Shown: positions 1 to 19,275, counted from the first letter of the stretch. The stretch is DNA of 25,844 nucleotides from Botryococcus braunii (GCA_002005505.1 MVGU01000105.1:837501-863344), one strand, 5' to 3'. The notes: generated by a model from the sequence alone, not told the origin. Numbers and translations: made by a program.

Positions 1-219
1 CGTGCCTCAGCCCTCGGCCACACGCAAATAAGGGTGAACCTTTGAAGAACTTTCCACAATTGCAGGCTTCATACGTCATGCATCTGCCAAACAAGTTGCT
101 GAATTGAAAGCCAACATGCCTTGCCCAGGTGTGAAGGATTTCGGAGCAGGGTCACTTTAACCCCTATCACCGTCAGCCTCCCTCCTGCCCTTTCTCGCTC
201 CCTTGCTCTCTCTATCTCT

Positions 220-366
<147 letters not shown>

Positions 367-601
367 CTGCCAGCCCGCACATCCCCATCCGCCTGTCCCA
401 GAACTTGCCGTCTCCAAATCCAACACACCTTTCCCAGACGTGAAGGACAGTGGAAAAGCGCCTCTTGACCACACTCACTGACCCGGACACGAAACTGAGG
501 CTGTCACAGGCAGGGGGAGCAAGGGGCACTTGACGATGGTCACTGTCACTGACACGGCCCCACCCCTCCCCACTTCCGCTCCAACGTCCTGAGCACACTA
601 C

Positions 602-1207
602 TCAGCAGGTCTCCGCGGGGACTTCCATGGGTGCCGCCTCGGGCACCTTCCTTGGCTCCCGCAGGGACCGGTGCACCATGTAGCAGTTCAGGATCAAGAA
701 GTGCACAAACATCGGCGCCATGCTCACACACATAAGTATGATGAGCAACACCATAGCCCCGGTGGCTCCCGGGTTGTGGACTTGTCCTTGGGAGAAGATG
801 CGGCTCTGGTCGGCGACGTAGCTCCAAACAGCAAGGCCCCCGCCTGACAGGAGCAGGCCCAGGAAGGCGCCCCAAGTCACCCGGACTCTGCCGACGACGG
901 CAGCGGCGCTCGACAGAGCAGCCCCGACCTTTGCCGCGACGGGCGCGACGACCGAGGAGAAGCCGTTGCGGAAGCTGACGGGCAGGCACTGGCAGGAACA
1001 CCGGGGGGCCGGGGGGCAGCGGCAAGAGATGCAAGAGAGCAGGAAGCTGAGGGCCCAGAAGATTAGGAAGAGCACGCCTCCGACCGCCGCAATGGCAATC
1101 AACCCTGCCAAAAGGTATAGCGCAATTCCCAAAATCCCAATCAGGAGAAGCACGATCCAGGGCAAGGCCAGCCCCACGGAGAGTATCCGTATCGCAAGGA
1201 GGGCCCC
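602..1207 (-). CDS. C-terminal exon of an unrecognised multi-pass membrane protein
   Basis: Read on the minus strand, this frame runs about 200 codons to a TGA at 604-602. A good acceptor (TTGCAG, 1213-1208) immediately precedes the chosen exon start, and upstream of it lies only a G-rich run, so this is probably a last exon. The product starts with two or three very hydrophobic segments, has a cysteine cluster (SCISCRC followed by CSCQC) that could bind metal or be acylated, then an Ala/Val-rich linker, and two more membrane segments near the C-terminus (around WGAFLGLLLSGG and MVLLIILMCVS). It ends in a short polar tail. Composition and hydrophobic periodicity look coding. I do not recognise the family. 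Upstream exons would lie at higher coordinates; the 2518-2934 frame is a candidate part of the same gene, but the joins cannot be proved here. Confidence 0.55.
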   Translation of the reverse strand, partial: GALLAIRILSVGLALPWIVLLLIGILGIALYLLAGLIAIAAVGGVLFLIFWALSFLLSCISCRCPPAPRCSCQCLPVSFRNGFSSVVAPVAAKVGAALSSAAAVVGRVRVTWGAFLGLLLSGGGLAVWSYVADQSRIFSQGQVHNPGATGAMVLLIILMCVSMAPMFVHFLILNCYMVHRSLREPRKVPEAAPMEVPAETC

Positions 1208-1634
1208 CTGCAACACCCCCCCCCCCACCCCCCGGGCTCAGATACCATCTTGCAGTGATTTGGAAGTGTGGGGCCCTCCACTTGCAGTGGGGTGTGTTCC
1301 ACTTGCTTAATAGTTTCGGAGAGCCCGGTCGCTGGAAGCCCTGGATGTCTGGTCAGTCCCAGTGATTGGGAATCCACTTGATCCCACTGGCTTGAATATC
1401 TCCCAAGAGCAGCCAGGTGCCTGGAAGTCGATTCTGTCCCAGTGCTTGAATATTTGCTTGAAAGCCCAGTCATAGGCCCAGTGCTGGCATTGTACTGGGC
1501 ACGGTGAGTGGATGTCAGGATATTCCCCTTTTCCCACCTTCACAGCATTGTTCTACACATGGTTTCCCAGCTGCACCCTCCTGCCCCTTCTGCGACGGGT
1601 CGGACAAGCTGCTGCTCTACCTGACTAGCTCCTG

Positions 1635-1866
1635 GGTTGTAACTTGTGATACATGTGATATGTGATAGCTGACCGGTTCCTGCGTTGTGATATGTGATAT
1701 ATGTGAAATGCGACAGGTGACCGGCCCCTGTGTTGTGATATCTGGTACCTGACCAGCCCCCTGTGTTGTGATATGTGGTAGCTGACCGGCCCCTGAGTTG
1801 TGATATGTGATTTATCTGATATGGGGATATGTTCCAGCTGACCCGCCACGGTGTTGTGATATGTGG
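1635..1866. repeat. Degenerate minisatellite, about 30-50 bp unit
   Basis: Five or six diverged copies of a unit containing GTTGTGATATGTG followed by GCTGACCGGCCCCTG. It sits in what would be an intron if 602-1207 and 2518-2934 belong to one minus-strand gene. The preceding stretch 1330-1500 also has diffuse repeats (for example CCCAGTG with GCTTGAATAT) but no gene that I can support. Confidence 0.7.
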
Positions 1867-1898
1867 GGTGCGGAGGTGTGCGAAGTGTGCAGTACACG

Positions 1899-1949
1899 CC
1901 CGCGCGCGCGCGCGCGCGCGCGCACACACACACACACACGCACGCACGA

Positions 1950-2014
<65 letters not shown>
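1899..2014. repeat. Compound (CG)n-(CA)n microsatellite
   Basis: About 11 CG units run into CA units, with a short interruption (CACGCACGCACGAACGCGCG), then about 28 CA units. Alternating purine-pyrimidine sequence of this kind is a classic Z-DNA former. The same CG-next-to-CA arrangement recurs at 9031, 17101 and 19261. Confidence 0.95.
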
Positions 2015-2017
<3 letters not shown>

Positions 2018-2517
2018 CAGTGGACTTGAGCAACAAAGAACTGGACACGCACCCTTGCAAAGCGCTGTCCGAAGCTTGTGTCAGGTCCCAGGCGGTACAG
2101 AACGCCCTGCACAGCTCAAGAGACCTCTGTCAAGAGCTTCCTGAACCCTTTTCAGCATTCTCGAAACATCTTTACACGCCATCGTTGGTTTTTGGTGCAC
2201 AAGTACTTCCCCAGTCACCATGTTATCAATGTGGTTGCTTTCGATGTTGGACAACTGGTGCGAGGGGATTCACTTCAAATGCGTGTCATAGTTCTTGGCT
2301 GCTGGTACAATACAAAATGGCTTCTTGCTTTGCATATCATTTTCATTGCTGGCTCTTGAACTGCAGGTTGGATCCTTCCCCCGGTTTTTGATGACGTGAA
2401 CGTGAACGGTTGTGATTGCCTGGGATTGCGCAGGGGGGTTGTATACCAAACATGTGCAAGGCTTGGCATGGCTCACAGCATGACAGAACTATCAGATATC
2501 GATGTACGAAAATGTTT

Positions 2518-2934
2518 TCAGTGGTGTGGGGGAAAACCTAGCTTGTCGTACAAGAGCTGCTGGTGTGGTTTGACATGTCCACGAACACTGCAGGCAGCCG
2601 CTTCACATATCATGGCAGATTCAAAGTTTGAGGAGTAGGAGTAGGGATTTGATCTCAGCACCTTGCTCTCAATGTCTTCCAGGAGGGCAAAAAGTGCTGC
2701 CAGGCTTGCGACCTCATAGGTCACCAAAGATGCAAGAAAGATGTTCTGACAAAGAAACGTTGGAGGGTTGGCTTTTGATACAGACCACAGGCCACAAGGT
2801 ACATCGATGTCGGGGAAGACGATCGAACCCAGGTTGACTTTGTGAGGGTGGATGTTGTAGAGGCTGATCAGGGCGACAGCGTAAATACCAATAGCGAGAC
2901 CAATCTGCACCGAGTTTGGCCCCGACATCATCAT
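2518..2934 (-). CDS. Hypothetical membrane-protein exon or gene
   Basis: A 138-codon minus-strand frame starting at three consecutive ATGs. It encodes a hydrophobic segment near the N-terminus (IGLAIGIYAVALISLY), a polar loop, and a second hydrophobic stretch (FLASLVTYEVASLAALFALL) followed by an acidic LLEDIES motif. The mixed, non-repetitive composition suggests real coding sequence, at least as far as LLEDIESK, where a GTGCTG donor is possible. The ATG may be the gene start. Alternatively, AG just before it could be an acceptor fed by an upstream segment ending at CGA/GTGAGT (about 3150), which encodes a Cys-containing stretch MCGRCLPNTTVR. Another possible exon lies at 2254-2125, between a CAG acceptor and a weak donor, encoding NIESNHIDN and a charged helix. 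Family not recognised. Confidence 0.4.
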   Translation of the reverse strand: MMMSGPNSVQIGLAIGIYAVALISLYNIHPHKVNLGSIVFPDIDVPCGLWSVSKANPPTFLCQNIFLASLVTYEVASLAALFALLEDIESKVLRSNPYSYSSNFESAMICEAAACSVRGHVKPHQQLLYDKLGFPPHH

Positions 2935-3233
2935 CTCTGGTCGGTCTTCAGTGACCGTGAAATCTCAATCAAAGTGTATATGAAACCTGTAGGACACTTG
3001 TACAACCGGAATCTGCAAGCGCTATTCTTTAAGCCCAATCCCAAAGCCGCAAGCAACAACTTTTTTCGAAGTGATGGGCTTTTGTAAGGCATAGCATTTC
3101 CCTTCAATAATAACGACAGACTAAGTTAGAAGAGTCCAGCCGGAACTCACTCGAACCGTGGTGTTTGGTAGACACCGTCCACACATCCTATAGCCTCCAA
3201 TTAACATTGGAAATTTCACTTGCACAGTTTATA

Positions 3234-3491
3234 CTAAACTTTTCGACTGTTACTGAAAGTGCCATGCACGAAATTTGAAAATCCGTTACTGAAGGAGCCC
3301 TCGTCACTGAGATCCCCCCGATCGGGGTCTACCTGCAAAATGAGGATTGCTCCTTGATAGAGTTGGAACGCCAAATTCGGTTTCCCCAGGGCAATCCCCC
3401 GTTGGATCTCCGTTTCCTTCGGAGTGACCTCCATTGTATTTGATGTCGCCAAGGATAACAACCCCTTGCCGGCGCCCTTTGTCACAACCAC
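3234..3491 (-). CDS. Unassigned open frame, possible exon
   Basis: A minus-strand frame of 85 codons with unremarkable, protein-like composition (for example KETEIQRGIALGKPNLAFQ). A CAG/GTAGAC donor at 3333/3332 would cut the exon after GAILILQ. I cannot match it to a family, and its phase does not join cleanly to the next candidate segment, so it may be chance. It is listed only because it is non-repetitive and near other minus-strand coding candidates. Confidence 0.2.
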   Translation of the reverse strand: MVVTKGAGKGLLSLATSNTMEVTPKETEIQRGIALGKPNLAFQLYQGAILILQVDPDRGDLSDEGSFSNGFSNFVHGTFSNSRKV

Positions 3492-4020
3492 GAGTAATTC
3501 CTGGGTTTACAAGCTTTAAAAGGGCTGATTATGTCCGAATTTAAGCATAACACAGACGATTCAAGTAGCAGGTAAGGTCATGTCTGTCTGGCTTCGTCCT
3601 AGGGCTGGATGGTCTGAACCCTATCCCTTAAGCTGTTCGCCGTAAAGTTTTTAACAGCGCTGAAAAGCGCCGTTAAGGTAAACGCCACAAATTAACAAAA
3701 AAAGAAAAAAAAAAAAAAAGGGAAAAAAAAGAAAAGAAAAAAAAAAGTTTCACTTTTACATTTAATCGCCGCAAAATGGATTAGCCTAGTAAACTTCAAG
3801 GGGAAAATATGTCAGTCTCAGGCCTAGGACCCCGATGCCGGAATAGTCACGTGTCGACAGCCAAATGGCTGCAGGTTAAAAAACTTTGAAAATACATGTA
3901 AGAAGAAGACCGAAAAAAGAAGCAATGAAGATTGCAGAAACCCGGGGGGGGGGGGACAAGAAGGAAGGGGGGACAAGGAGACATGTAGGAATGGGCGAGG
4001 GAGAGGGGGGGGGGAGGGGG
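3492..4020. other. Gene-free stretch with A-rich tract
   Basis: No coding frame that I can support. A purine tract of almost pure A with scattered G runs from about 3694 to 3747, followed after about 190 bp by G runs leading into the (AG)n tract. Confidence 0.7.
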
Positions 4021-4022
4021 TG

Positions 4023-4269
<247 letters not shown>

Positions 4270-4308
4270 CAGCTCTGCCGCTCAGCCGCTTTAGCTGAAC
4301 AGCGCAGG

Positions 4309-4460
4309 GTTTGGGGGAGAGCTCGAGGCGGAGAGGGGAAAGGGAGGGGGGGGGGGAGCGCGCACTGCATGATCACATTAATGCATTGCGTCAAATTAGA
4401 CGCAATGTGATCGTGCAGTGCGCGCTCCCCCCCCCCCCCACTCTCCTCCGCTCCCCCAAA
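4309..4460. repeat. Inverted repeat with long arms (fold-back hairpin)
   Basis: The inner arms 4356-4379 and 4404-4427 (beginning GAGCGCGCACTGCA) match over 24 bp with one mismatch, around a 24-base spacer that itself contains GCGTC/GACGC. The symmetry continues outward through a G run facing a C run, then imperfectly through GGCGGAG to TTTGGGGGAG facing CTCCCCCAAA, giving arms of about 70 bp. No gene or transposase is inside. It could be a hairpin transcript source, a MITE remnant, or the product of a fold-back replication error. Confidence 0.85.
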
Positions 4461-4659
4461 TATTTTCCCCTAGCTAGGTATCCACCTCTTTATTTCAACA
4501 TAAGGTTGAGATAATACAGCCTAGAGGGCATGGTGGGATGTGCAGGGGCGTATATGGGTCTCTGCACGCACAGTGTAGCGAAATGAGGACCGCCTTGCAA
4601 TAGCGTGAACGGCACCAACGGTATGGTAGAATGCTCTAAATTCCTTCAAAGTAAGGAAG

Positions 4660-4689
4660 AAAGGAGACAGCTGATCAGCTGTCTCCTTT
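4660..4689. repeat. Perfect 30-bp palindrome
   Basis: A perfect inverted repeat without spacer, centred on TGATCA at 4674/4675, with arms reading AAAGGAGACAGCTGA. It lies 200 bp from the larger hairpin at 4309-4460 but shares no sequence with it. Confidence 0.9.
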
Positions 4690-4739
4690 GGGCCCACACA
4701 TGTGTACACACCAAGGGTGGGGGGGGGGGGTTTGCTCGT

Positions 4740-4740
<1 letters not shown>

Positions 4741-4836
<96 letters not shown>

Positions 4837-4886
4837 GGTGGGTGGGTGGCCACCCATACACACCATGGGCGGGGGGTGCGCGTGCA

Positions 4887-4971
<85 letters not shown>
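4741..4971. repeat. Self-complementary (CA)n-(TG)n tract, G-quadruplex motif, second (GT)n tract
   Basis: About 24 CA units (4741-4788) meet about 20 TG units (4789-4827). Because TG is the reverse complement of CA, this is a hairpin with an approximately 40-bp stem. It is followed by five GGG runs separated by single T (4828-4846), a textbook parallel G-quadruplex sequence, then the palindrome GGGTGGCCACCC, and a second GT tract from about 4888 to 4971. Confidence 0.9.
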
Positions 4972-4973
<2 letters not shown>

Positions 4974-5382
4974 GGGGGAGGGGAACAATACAGAGTAGGC
5001 CACTGGAGTATACTACGTAGTACCATATTGTACAATAGCATATATGGTAGCCGGTTGGTCGATCCACCCTTATAAGCAATTACCCACTGTGATGTACCTT
5101 TTGCTTCAGTATAATACTAGCTAGTGTAGCAATTGCAACATGATTGTTGGTATGATAAGACGTATATTTCGAAATATTTCAAAAGGTATGCCATTCATAG
5201 ACACGATCTGAAAAGCATAACAGCGGCATCGGTCGGCATCAGCTAGTTGACGCATCGCATCGATGTATACACATGGACGTGCATTCCTGAAGCTTCTTAA
5301 GTATACTACGTAGGAGTTAGGTAGAATTACTGAAATAGACTTGCGGCGTGGTTCAGGTTTCAGTGCACTGGGAGTAGCTGAT

Positions 5383-5490
5383 CGAGGGTAGCTGCATGCG
5401 TCAACTAGTTGGTTAACCACGTGGTTAACCAACTGGTTGACGCATGCAGCTACCCTCGTATGCGTTCATGTGCACATGAACGCGTACGAG
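5383..5490. repeat. Two chained near-perfect palindromes
   Basis: The first palindrome, 5383-5458, has 38-bp arms meeting at CAC/GTG (5420/5421) with no spacer and one mismatch (CTAGT against CTGGT). The second, 5455-5490, has 18-bp arms centred in GTGCAC, again with one mismatch, and shares the bases CTCG with the end of the first. No coding content. The near-identity of the arms suggests recent origin or ongoing arm-to-arm correction. Confidence 0.9.
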
Positions 5491-5607
5491 TGCGGGTGCG
5501 TGGTAATCTTGACAAGAGAGCAGCATACACAAAGCCTATGTATCTTTATCGTGGAGTAGACTCTTCTCGTGCGATGAGTAAAATGCATGGACCATATGTA
5601 CTTGTAC

Positions 5608-5633
5608 CTGTATGAGCTCCGTAGCTCATACAG
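5608..5633. repeat. Short hairpin, 11-bp stem
   Basis: Perfect arms CTGTATGAGCT and AGCTCATACAG enclose a four-base loop. No T run follows on either strand, so there is no reason to call it a terminator. Confidence 0.75.
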
Positions 5634-5643
5634 ATTCCGTGTA

Positions 5644-5737
5644 TGTAACAAGAGGGAGGGTAACGTAATGTAACAACAGGGTGGGTAACGTAATGTAACA
5701 AGAGGGTGGGTAACGTAACGTAACGTAACGTAACGTA
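5644..5737. repeat. 25-bp tandem repeat running into (CGTAA)n
   Basis: Three copies (5644-5668, 5669-5693, 5694-5718) of a 25-bp unit containing TGTAACAA, AGGGTGG and GTAACGTAA. The last part then expands as a five-base repeat CGTAA, about four units, to 5737. The simple repeat appears to have grown out of the tail of the longer unit. Confidence 0.85.
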
Positions 5738-6329
5738 TACTTATGTATACACAAGTTGTTGTTTGACAAGGGAGCGCACGTGCAAGATCTTGAGAACACC
5801 TTCTGTGACGCACTTAGAGTATGCCCCGTGGAATGCGATTCACACAAAACACGCCAATTGGACTGCAAACAAAACTTTTTTTTGTTTAAACATGCCCTCT
5901 GGACTGCAAGGCATACCAAACATGCCTTGAGCACACCACGCCACGTGGACTGCACTTCATACTTAACATGCCACGTGCACTGCAACACATCCTCGGCACG
6001 CCCTACTGATCTTCTCACCACCAATTCAAATTAATGTGATGCAGATTCCTACATCTGGAAAGCTCAGCATCTGGAAGGTGTGTGTTGCTGCAGTGGGAAT
6101 TCCAGGGAACTCCAGCGAGGTCGAATTTGTGCGGCTTTTTGGCACAAATTTCTTCCCTTTCGGGTCGGGATGGTCCCCATCGTGGCAATTTCGGACTGAA
6201 ATGTGACCTCTCCGGAGTTCCCGGTGTGACAGGCCAATATCACATGGTAGCCTTTAAGCGCGAGCTAAAAACTCTTGGCAACATCGGAGTGGCGCTTTGG
6301 CGCCCTTTCCCCTGTCATACTTTCTCCCA
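5738..6329. other. Gene-free stretch with degenerate repeats and an inverted repeat
   Basis: Four or five diverged copies of a short motif resembling GCCACGTGGACTGCA lie between about 5820 and 5980. From 6107 to 6223, GGAACTCC-AG-GAGGTC type arms face each other imperfectly across about 80 bases, and inside them GAATTTGTGC pairs with GCACAAATTC (6122-6151). An 84-codon open frame at 6082-6336 overlaps this structure and has no recognisable features; I do not call it a gene. Confidence 0.55.
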
Positions 6330-6486
6330 CAACTAATCGCATGACATTATAACATCACAATATCTACTACTTAATAGATGATACATGTATCATCGATTAA
6401 TTAGTAGATATTGTGATGTTATAATGTCATGCGATTAGTTGTAATAGATATTATGTGTACACATAACATCTATTAATTAATAGATG
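6330..6486. repeat. 112-bp near-perfect palindrome followed by two smaller ones
   Basis: Bases 6330-6441 form a palindrome centred on CATG at 6385/6386. The outer 38-40 bp of each arm (starting CAACTAATCGCATGACATT) are identical and only two base pairs near the centre fail. It is followed directly by 6442-6475 (17-bp arms, one mismatch, centre GTGTACAC), which overlaps a perfect 20-bp palindrome at 6467-6486 (CATCTATTAATTAATAGATG). All are AT-rich, unlike the 5383-5490 pair. No target-site duplication is evident. Confidence 0.92.
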
Positions 6487-6682
6487 CTGTCAACCCAGCG
6501 CTGAGGCCCTACACCCTGTCACCAATAACTATGCGTTCTGATGACAAGGGCTGCATGCGTATGGCACTGGTGTCTTGCGCAAGGACCTGCCACACACAAC
6601 CAAAAGTACCTTTGCTGCAAGCCACCCTCACACAATCCCAATAGCACCGCTTGAACAACTCCCAGCACTTGGAACCTCAACT

Positions 6683-6724
6683 GTCCCGTCAATCTTCAAA
6701 CTCTAAATATGTAATTGACGGGAC
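6683..6724. repeat. Hairpin with 11-bp arms
   Basis: Arms GTCCCGTCAAT and ATTGACGGGAC are perfect and separated by 20 bases. The flanking region 6487-6823 holds no gene that I can support. Confidence 0.75.
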
Positions 6725-6823
6725 CGAACCGATCTGAATGAATACACCCTCTGGAAGTTTTCTCCACTCGTCCCTGTACTAGCAGAATCCTGGCCAGACT
6801 AGTAGAATTCAGGTAGAATGATT

Positions 6824-6872
6824 AACTTCGTCTTTGCCATGGCAAGCCCCCTTCCAAGGCAAAGACGAAGTT
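6824..6872. repeat. Hairpin with 15-bp arms
   Basis: AACTTCGTCTTTGCC (6824-6838) is perfectly repeated in inverted form at 6858-6872, with a 19-base spacer. It is the last member of the inverted-repeat cluster before the 49-bp minisatellite. Confidence 0.8.
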
Positions 6873-7044
6873 ACTTAATCTTCCCCAGACAAGACCATAA
6901 CTGTGCAACTCTGGCGCTCCTTAGAGCCCTGAGAACAGAATCAGGAGCGTGGGGCACAGCCCCTGGCGCTCCATGAGCCCATAAACGAAGCCACGAGTGT
7001 GGGGCACCGAAATCTGAACGAAGAGGATGAGCCCAGACACAGCT

Positions 7045-7353
7045 GGGGATCAGGCTGCCTTGGGTGTAGACGTTGACAAGGCCATACATGGCTGGGGATC
7101 AAGCTGCCTAGGCTGTACACTTTGACAAGGCCATACACAGCTGATGATCAGGCTGCCTAGGCTGTACACTTTGACAAGGCCATACACAGCTGATGATCAG
7201 GCTGCCTAGGCTGTACACTGTGACAAGGCCATACACAGCTGATGATCAGGCTGCCTAGGCTGTACACTTTGACAAGGCCATACACAACTGAGTATCAGGC
7301 TGCCTAGGCTGTACACGTTGACAAGGCCATACACAGGCTGAGGATCAGGCTGC

Positions 7354-7362
<9 letters not shown>
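7045..7362. repeat. 49-bp minisatellite overlapping the PrxQ stop codon
   Basis: About 6.5 copies of a 49-bp unit containing GATCAGGCTGCCTAGGCTGT and GACAAGGCCATACACAGCT. The innermost copies are nearly identical, and the leftmost is the most diverged. The rightmost partial copy (ending GGCTGT at 7362) contains the last codons and the TAG stop of the minus-strand peroxiredoxin gene, so every copy carries the same ACAGCCTAG string. The array therefore forms the start of the 3' untranslated region or the downstream flank of that gene. Confidence 0.93.
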
Positions 7363-10333
<2,971 letters not shown>

Positions 10334-10883
10334 CTATGGACAAAATTGTAATTACCGCTAGATTGAAGTATCACTGTGATCAAGCCAACTAAAGCCAACT
10401 CAAAACCTGTAACGAATCCGGCTTCTTTGCGAGGGACAGTCGCGTGTCGTCCGCGTGGTGTTGGCTAAACGAGATACTGATAGAGCGGATAACTTCGACG
10501 GGAAAATTCTCAACATTTACCAATGACATAAGCGAGTGTACAGCATTTTTAAAAAATTTCTAGGAAAAGGAAATTTTAATGGTTATGTAGTACAGAGATT
10601 CGTAGATGTACAAAGCTGTGCCCTTTGGAGCTGTACAATTTTTCCCTTGGCATCGCCACCACAGCCACAACTAGCAAAACCGACTCCAAAACTCCTTTTT
10701 TTCTCGTGTTGGAAGTGGCGCATGTACTATTTCGGGCTGTTTTGGATGACTGCGGAGTACTTAGATGGGGTTCTGTTCGTTGTCAGGTCGTGATCTGAAG
10801 TTGTGTCCCCTGTGGATCAGCGATGAGCGCGCGTGGTGATATCTAAACTTATCTGCCTCATTAAAAAACGTTCCTTAGTTGAA
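10334..10883. promoter_or_regulatory. Shared upstream region of the divergent PrxQ/PRL1 pair
   Basis: A 550-bp gap between the two start codons, free of the dinucleotide tracts that crowd the rest of the locus. It must contain both 5' untranslated regions and at least parts of both promoters. I see no convincing TATA box at a usable spacing. An 85-codon open frame at 10536-10793 lacks recognisable features and is probably chance. Confidence 0.5.
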
Positions 10884-17653
<6,770 letters not shown>

Positions 17654-19018
17654 GTACCTTGTTACGTAATATGTATACACCACACGGGTGTGGGATGTGT
17701 CCCATGGGATCCCCGGCCAACCGCATAATTGCTTCAAGTTACACGGCAAATGGCGGTGAGAACTTTTGGTGTTAGAAATTTCAACTTCTCCACGCGCAGA
17801 GACGTGCTCCTTTTTAGATTTGATCTGCCCGAGGCTTGAAGCGTCTTTGGGCCTAAATGACACCCTATATAGATGCATAGCTATGTCAGCTACCGCGGGG
17901 TGCTAAGAGTGGCCCATGCATGGCCCATATGGGCCACTTATGTGGATCCCATGAATCTGCATCCATGCACAGACGTCAAGTAATTGTGAGTTCTCGGGAT
18001 CTCAATGTTGAATTGTAATCAATTTGGGTTTTGAAAACCTCGGCTGCCAAGTCCGTCGTCTTACAATACGTTGATGACATGAGCGGTACCTATAGGTATA
18101 CGATAAACGAGATATATTAGACAGAGACGGGAAAAGGACACCGATTGAGATTGATATCACGAGAGAGGGAAGAAGGCTTCACGCACAAGACTTCCCACGG
18201 ATTTTGTTTGTAAGAGCTATTATAATATTAGCTCATATTATACTGCTATTTATTTATTACAAGAGCTACCATTATAATGCGCACTGGTCCTAGTGCGACC
18301 AAACATTGCGAATTGGAACCACATGACGTCATGTACGTACTTAGTACGTACGTAGTACACCTAATAAAATAATTACCTACATCCGTCCATGACAGCCAAC
18401 ATAGTGTTTTCAACCATTTGAAATGGCGCAAAGCTCAAGGCCGTCCGGACGACCCTTCGTCGCGTGTCCGCAAATGCCTACATAGGCGCTATATAGAATT
18501 ATATGGAAATCTTAAGGTGGAACCAGCTCGTAGTACGTCACGAAAGGTTATTCCTTTTTGGTCACCTACAGGGTGCTTCCTCCTGTCTTCAAGTTCCTCC
18601 GATACACGGCATGTGATTTGACCATTCCAAAACGGGTTTGCCACACTGCTATCTAGGAAAGGAAGAATGGGGGCGAGAGCCCTAAACTCCCTCCCCAATA
18701 CTCCAGGCAGTGTGACCTCGTGGCTACACCCCGTTTCCACAACCCCCCCCCCCCCCGGGGTAGATACTTCGACTAATAAGGAAAACTTTGCAAACCTAGG
18801 AGAACATCACATGGGTCACATACATTCATAGCCACACCCCCCCGCCCCCAACAAACACATCAACTGGTATATGCCGCCCCCACTGCCAACGCCCCTCACG
18901 CCACTATTTGTGCGCGATCATTTGTGCCCGCCCTCACCGCCCAAAGGGTGAGAATGTCCCGGATTCCTTCGAGGACCGTTTGTGATGACATCTTGACGAA
19001 GATGAGTGCGGGCGGGGG
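17654..19018. other. Intergenic stretch without a supportable gene
   Basis: This begins with the 3' flank of PRL1. Short perfect palindromes include TGGCCCATATGGGCCA (17921-17936), CGCACT/AGTGCG (18280-18297), ACATGACGTCATGT (18321-18334) and GTACGTAC-TTA-GTACGTAC (18333-18351). A minus-strand open frame at 18740-18489 has protein-like composition (LPGVLGREFRALAPILPF) but no family that I can name; it could be a fragment of a dispersed repeat. A possible 18-codon first exon (MSSQTVLEG..., 18991-18938, minus, donor GTGAGG) is too short to support. Confidence 0.5.
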
Positions 19019-19180
19019 ATGGGGAGGGACGGAGGGATCCCTCCGGAGGCCGAGAGGGAGGGAGGGCGTGAGGGGTTGAGGATGGAAGGAGGGTGGGAGG
19101 GAAGGAGGGAGAGAGTGATGAAGGGACGGTGGGACGCCACAAGAGCTGAAGCGACAGAGCGGAGGGAGGAGGCTGGAAGG

Positions 19181-19275
<95 letters not shown>

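Noticed and set aside
3140..3170. tRNA-like GGTTCGAGT on the minus strand
   Set aside because: The flanking bases do not form the T-stem, and no acceptor or anticodon stem could be placed.
6082..6336. 84-codon plus-strand open frame
   Set aside because: It overlaps inverted-repeat structures, has no recognisable motif, and its length is reachable by chance.
18938..18991. Possible first exon MSSQTVLEG... with GTGAGG donor, minus strand
   Set aside because: Only 18 codons and no identifiable following exon; cannot be supported.
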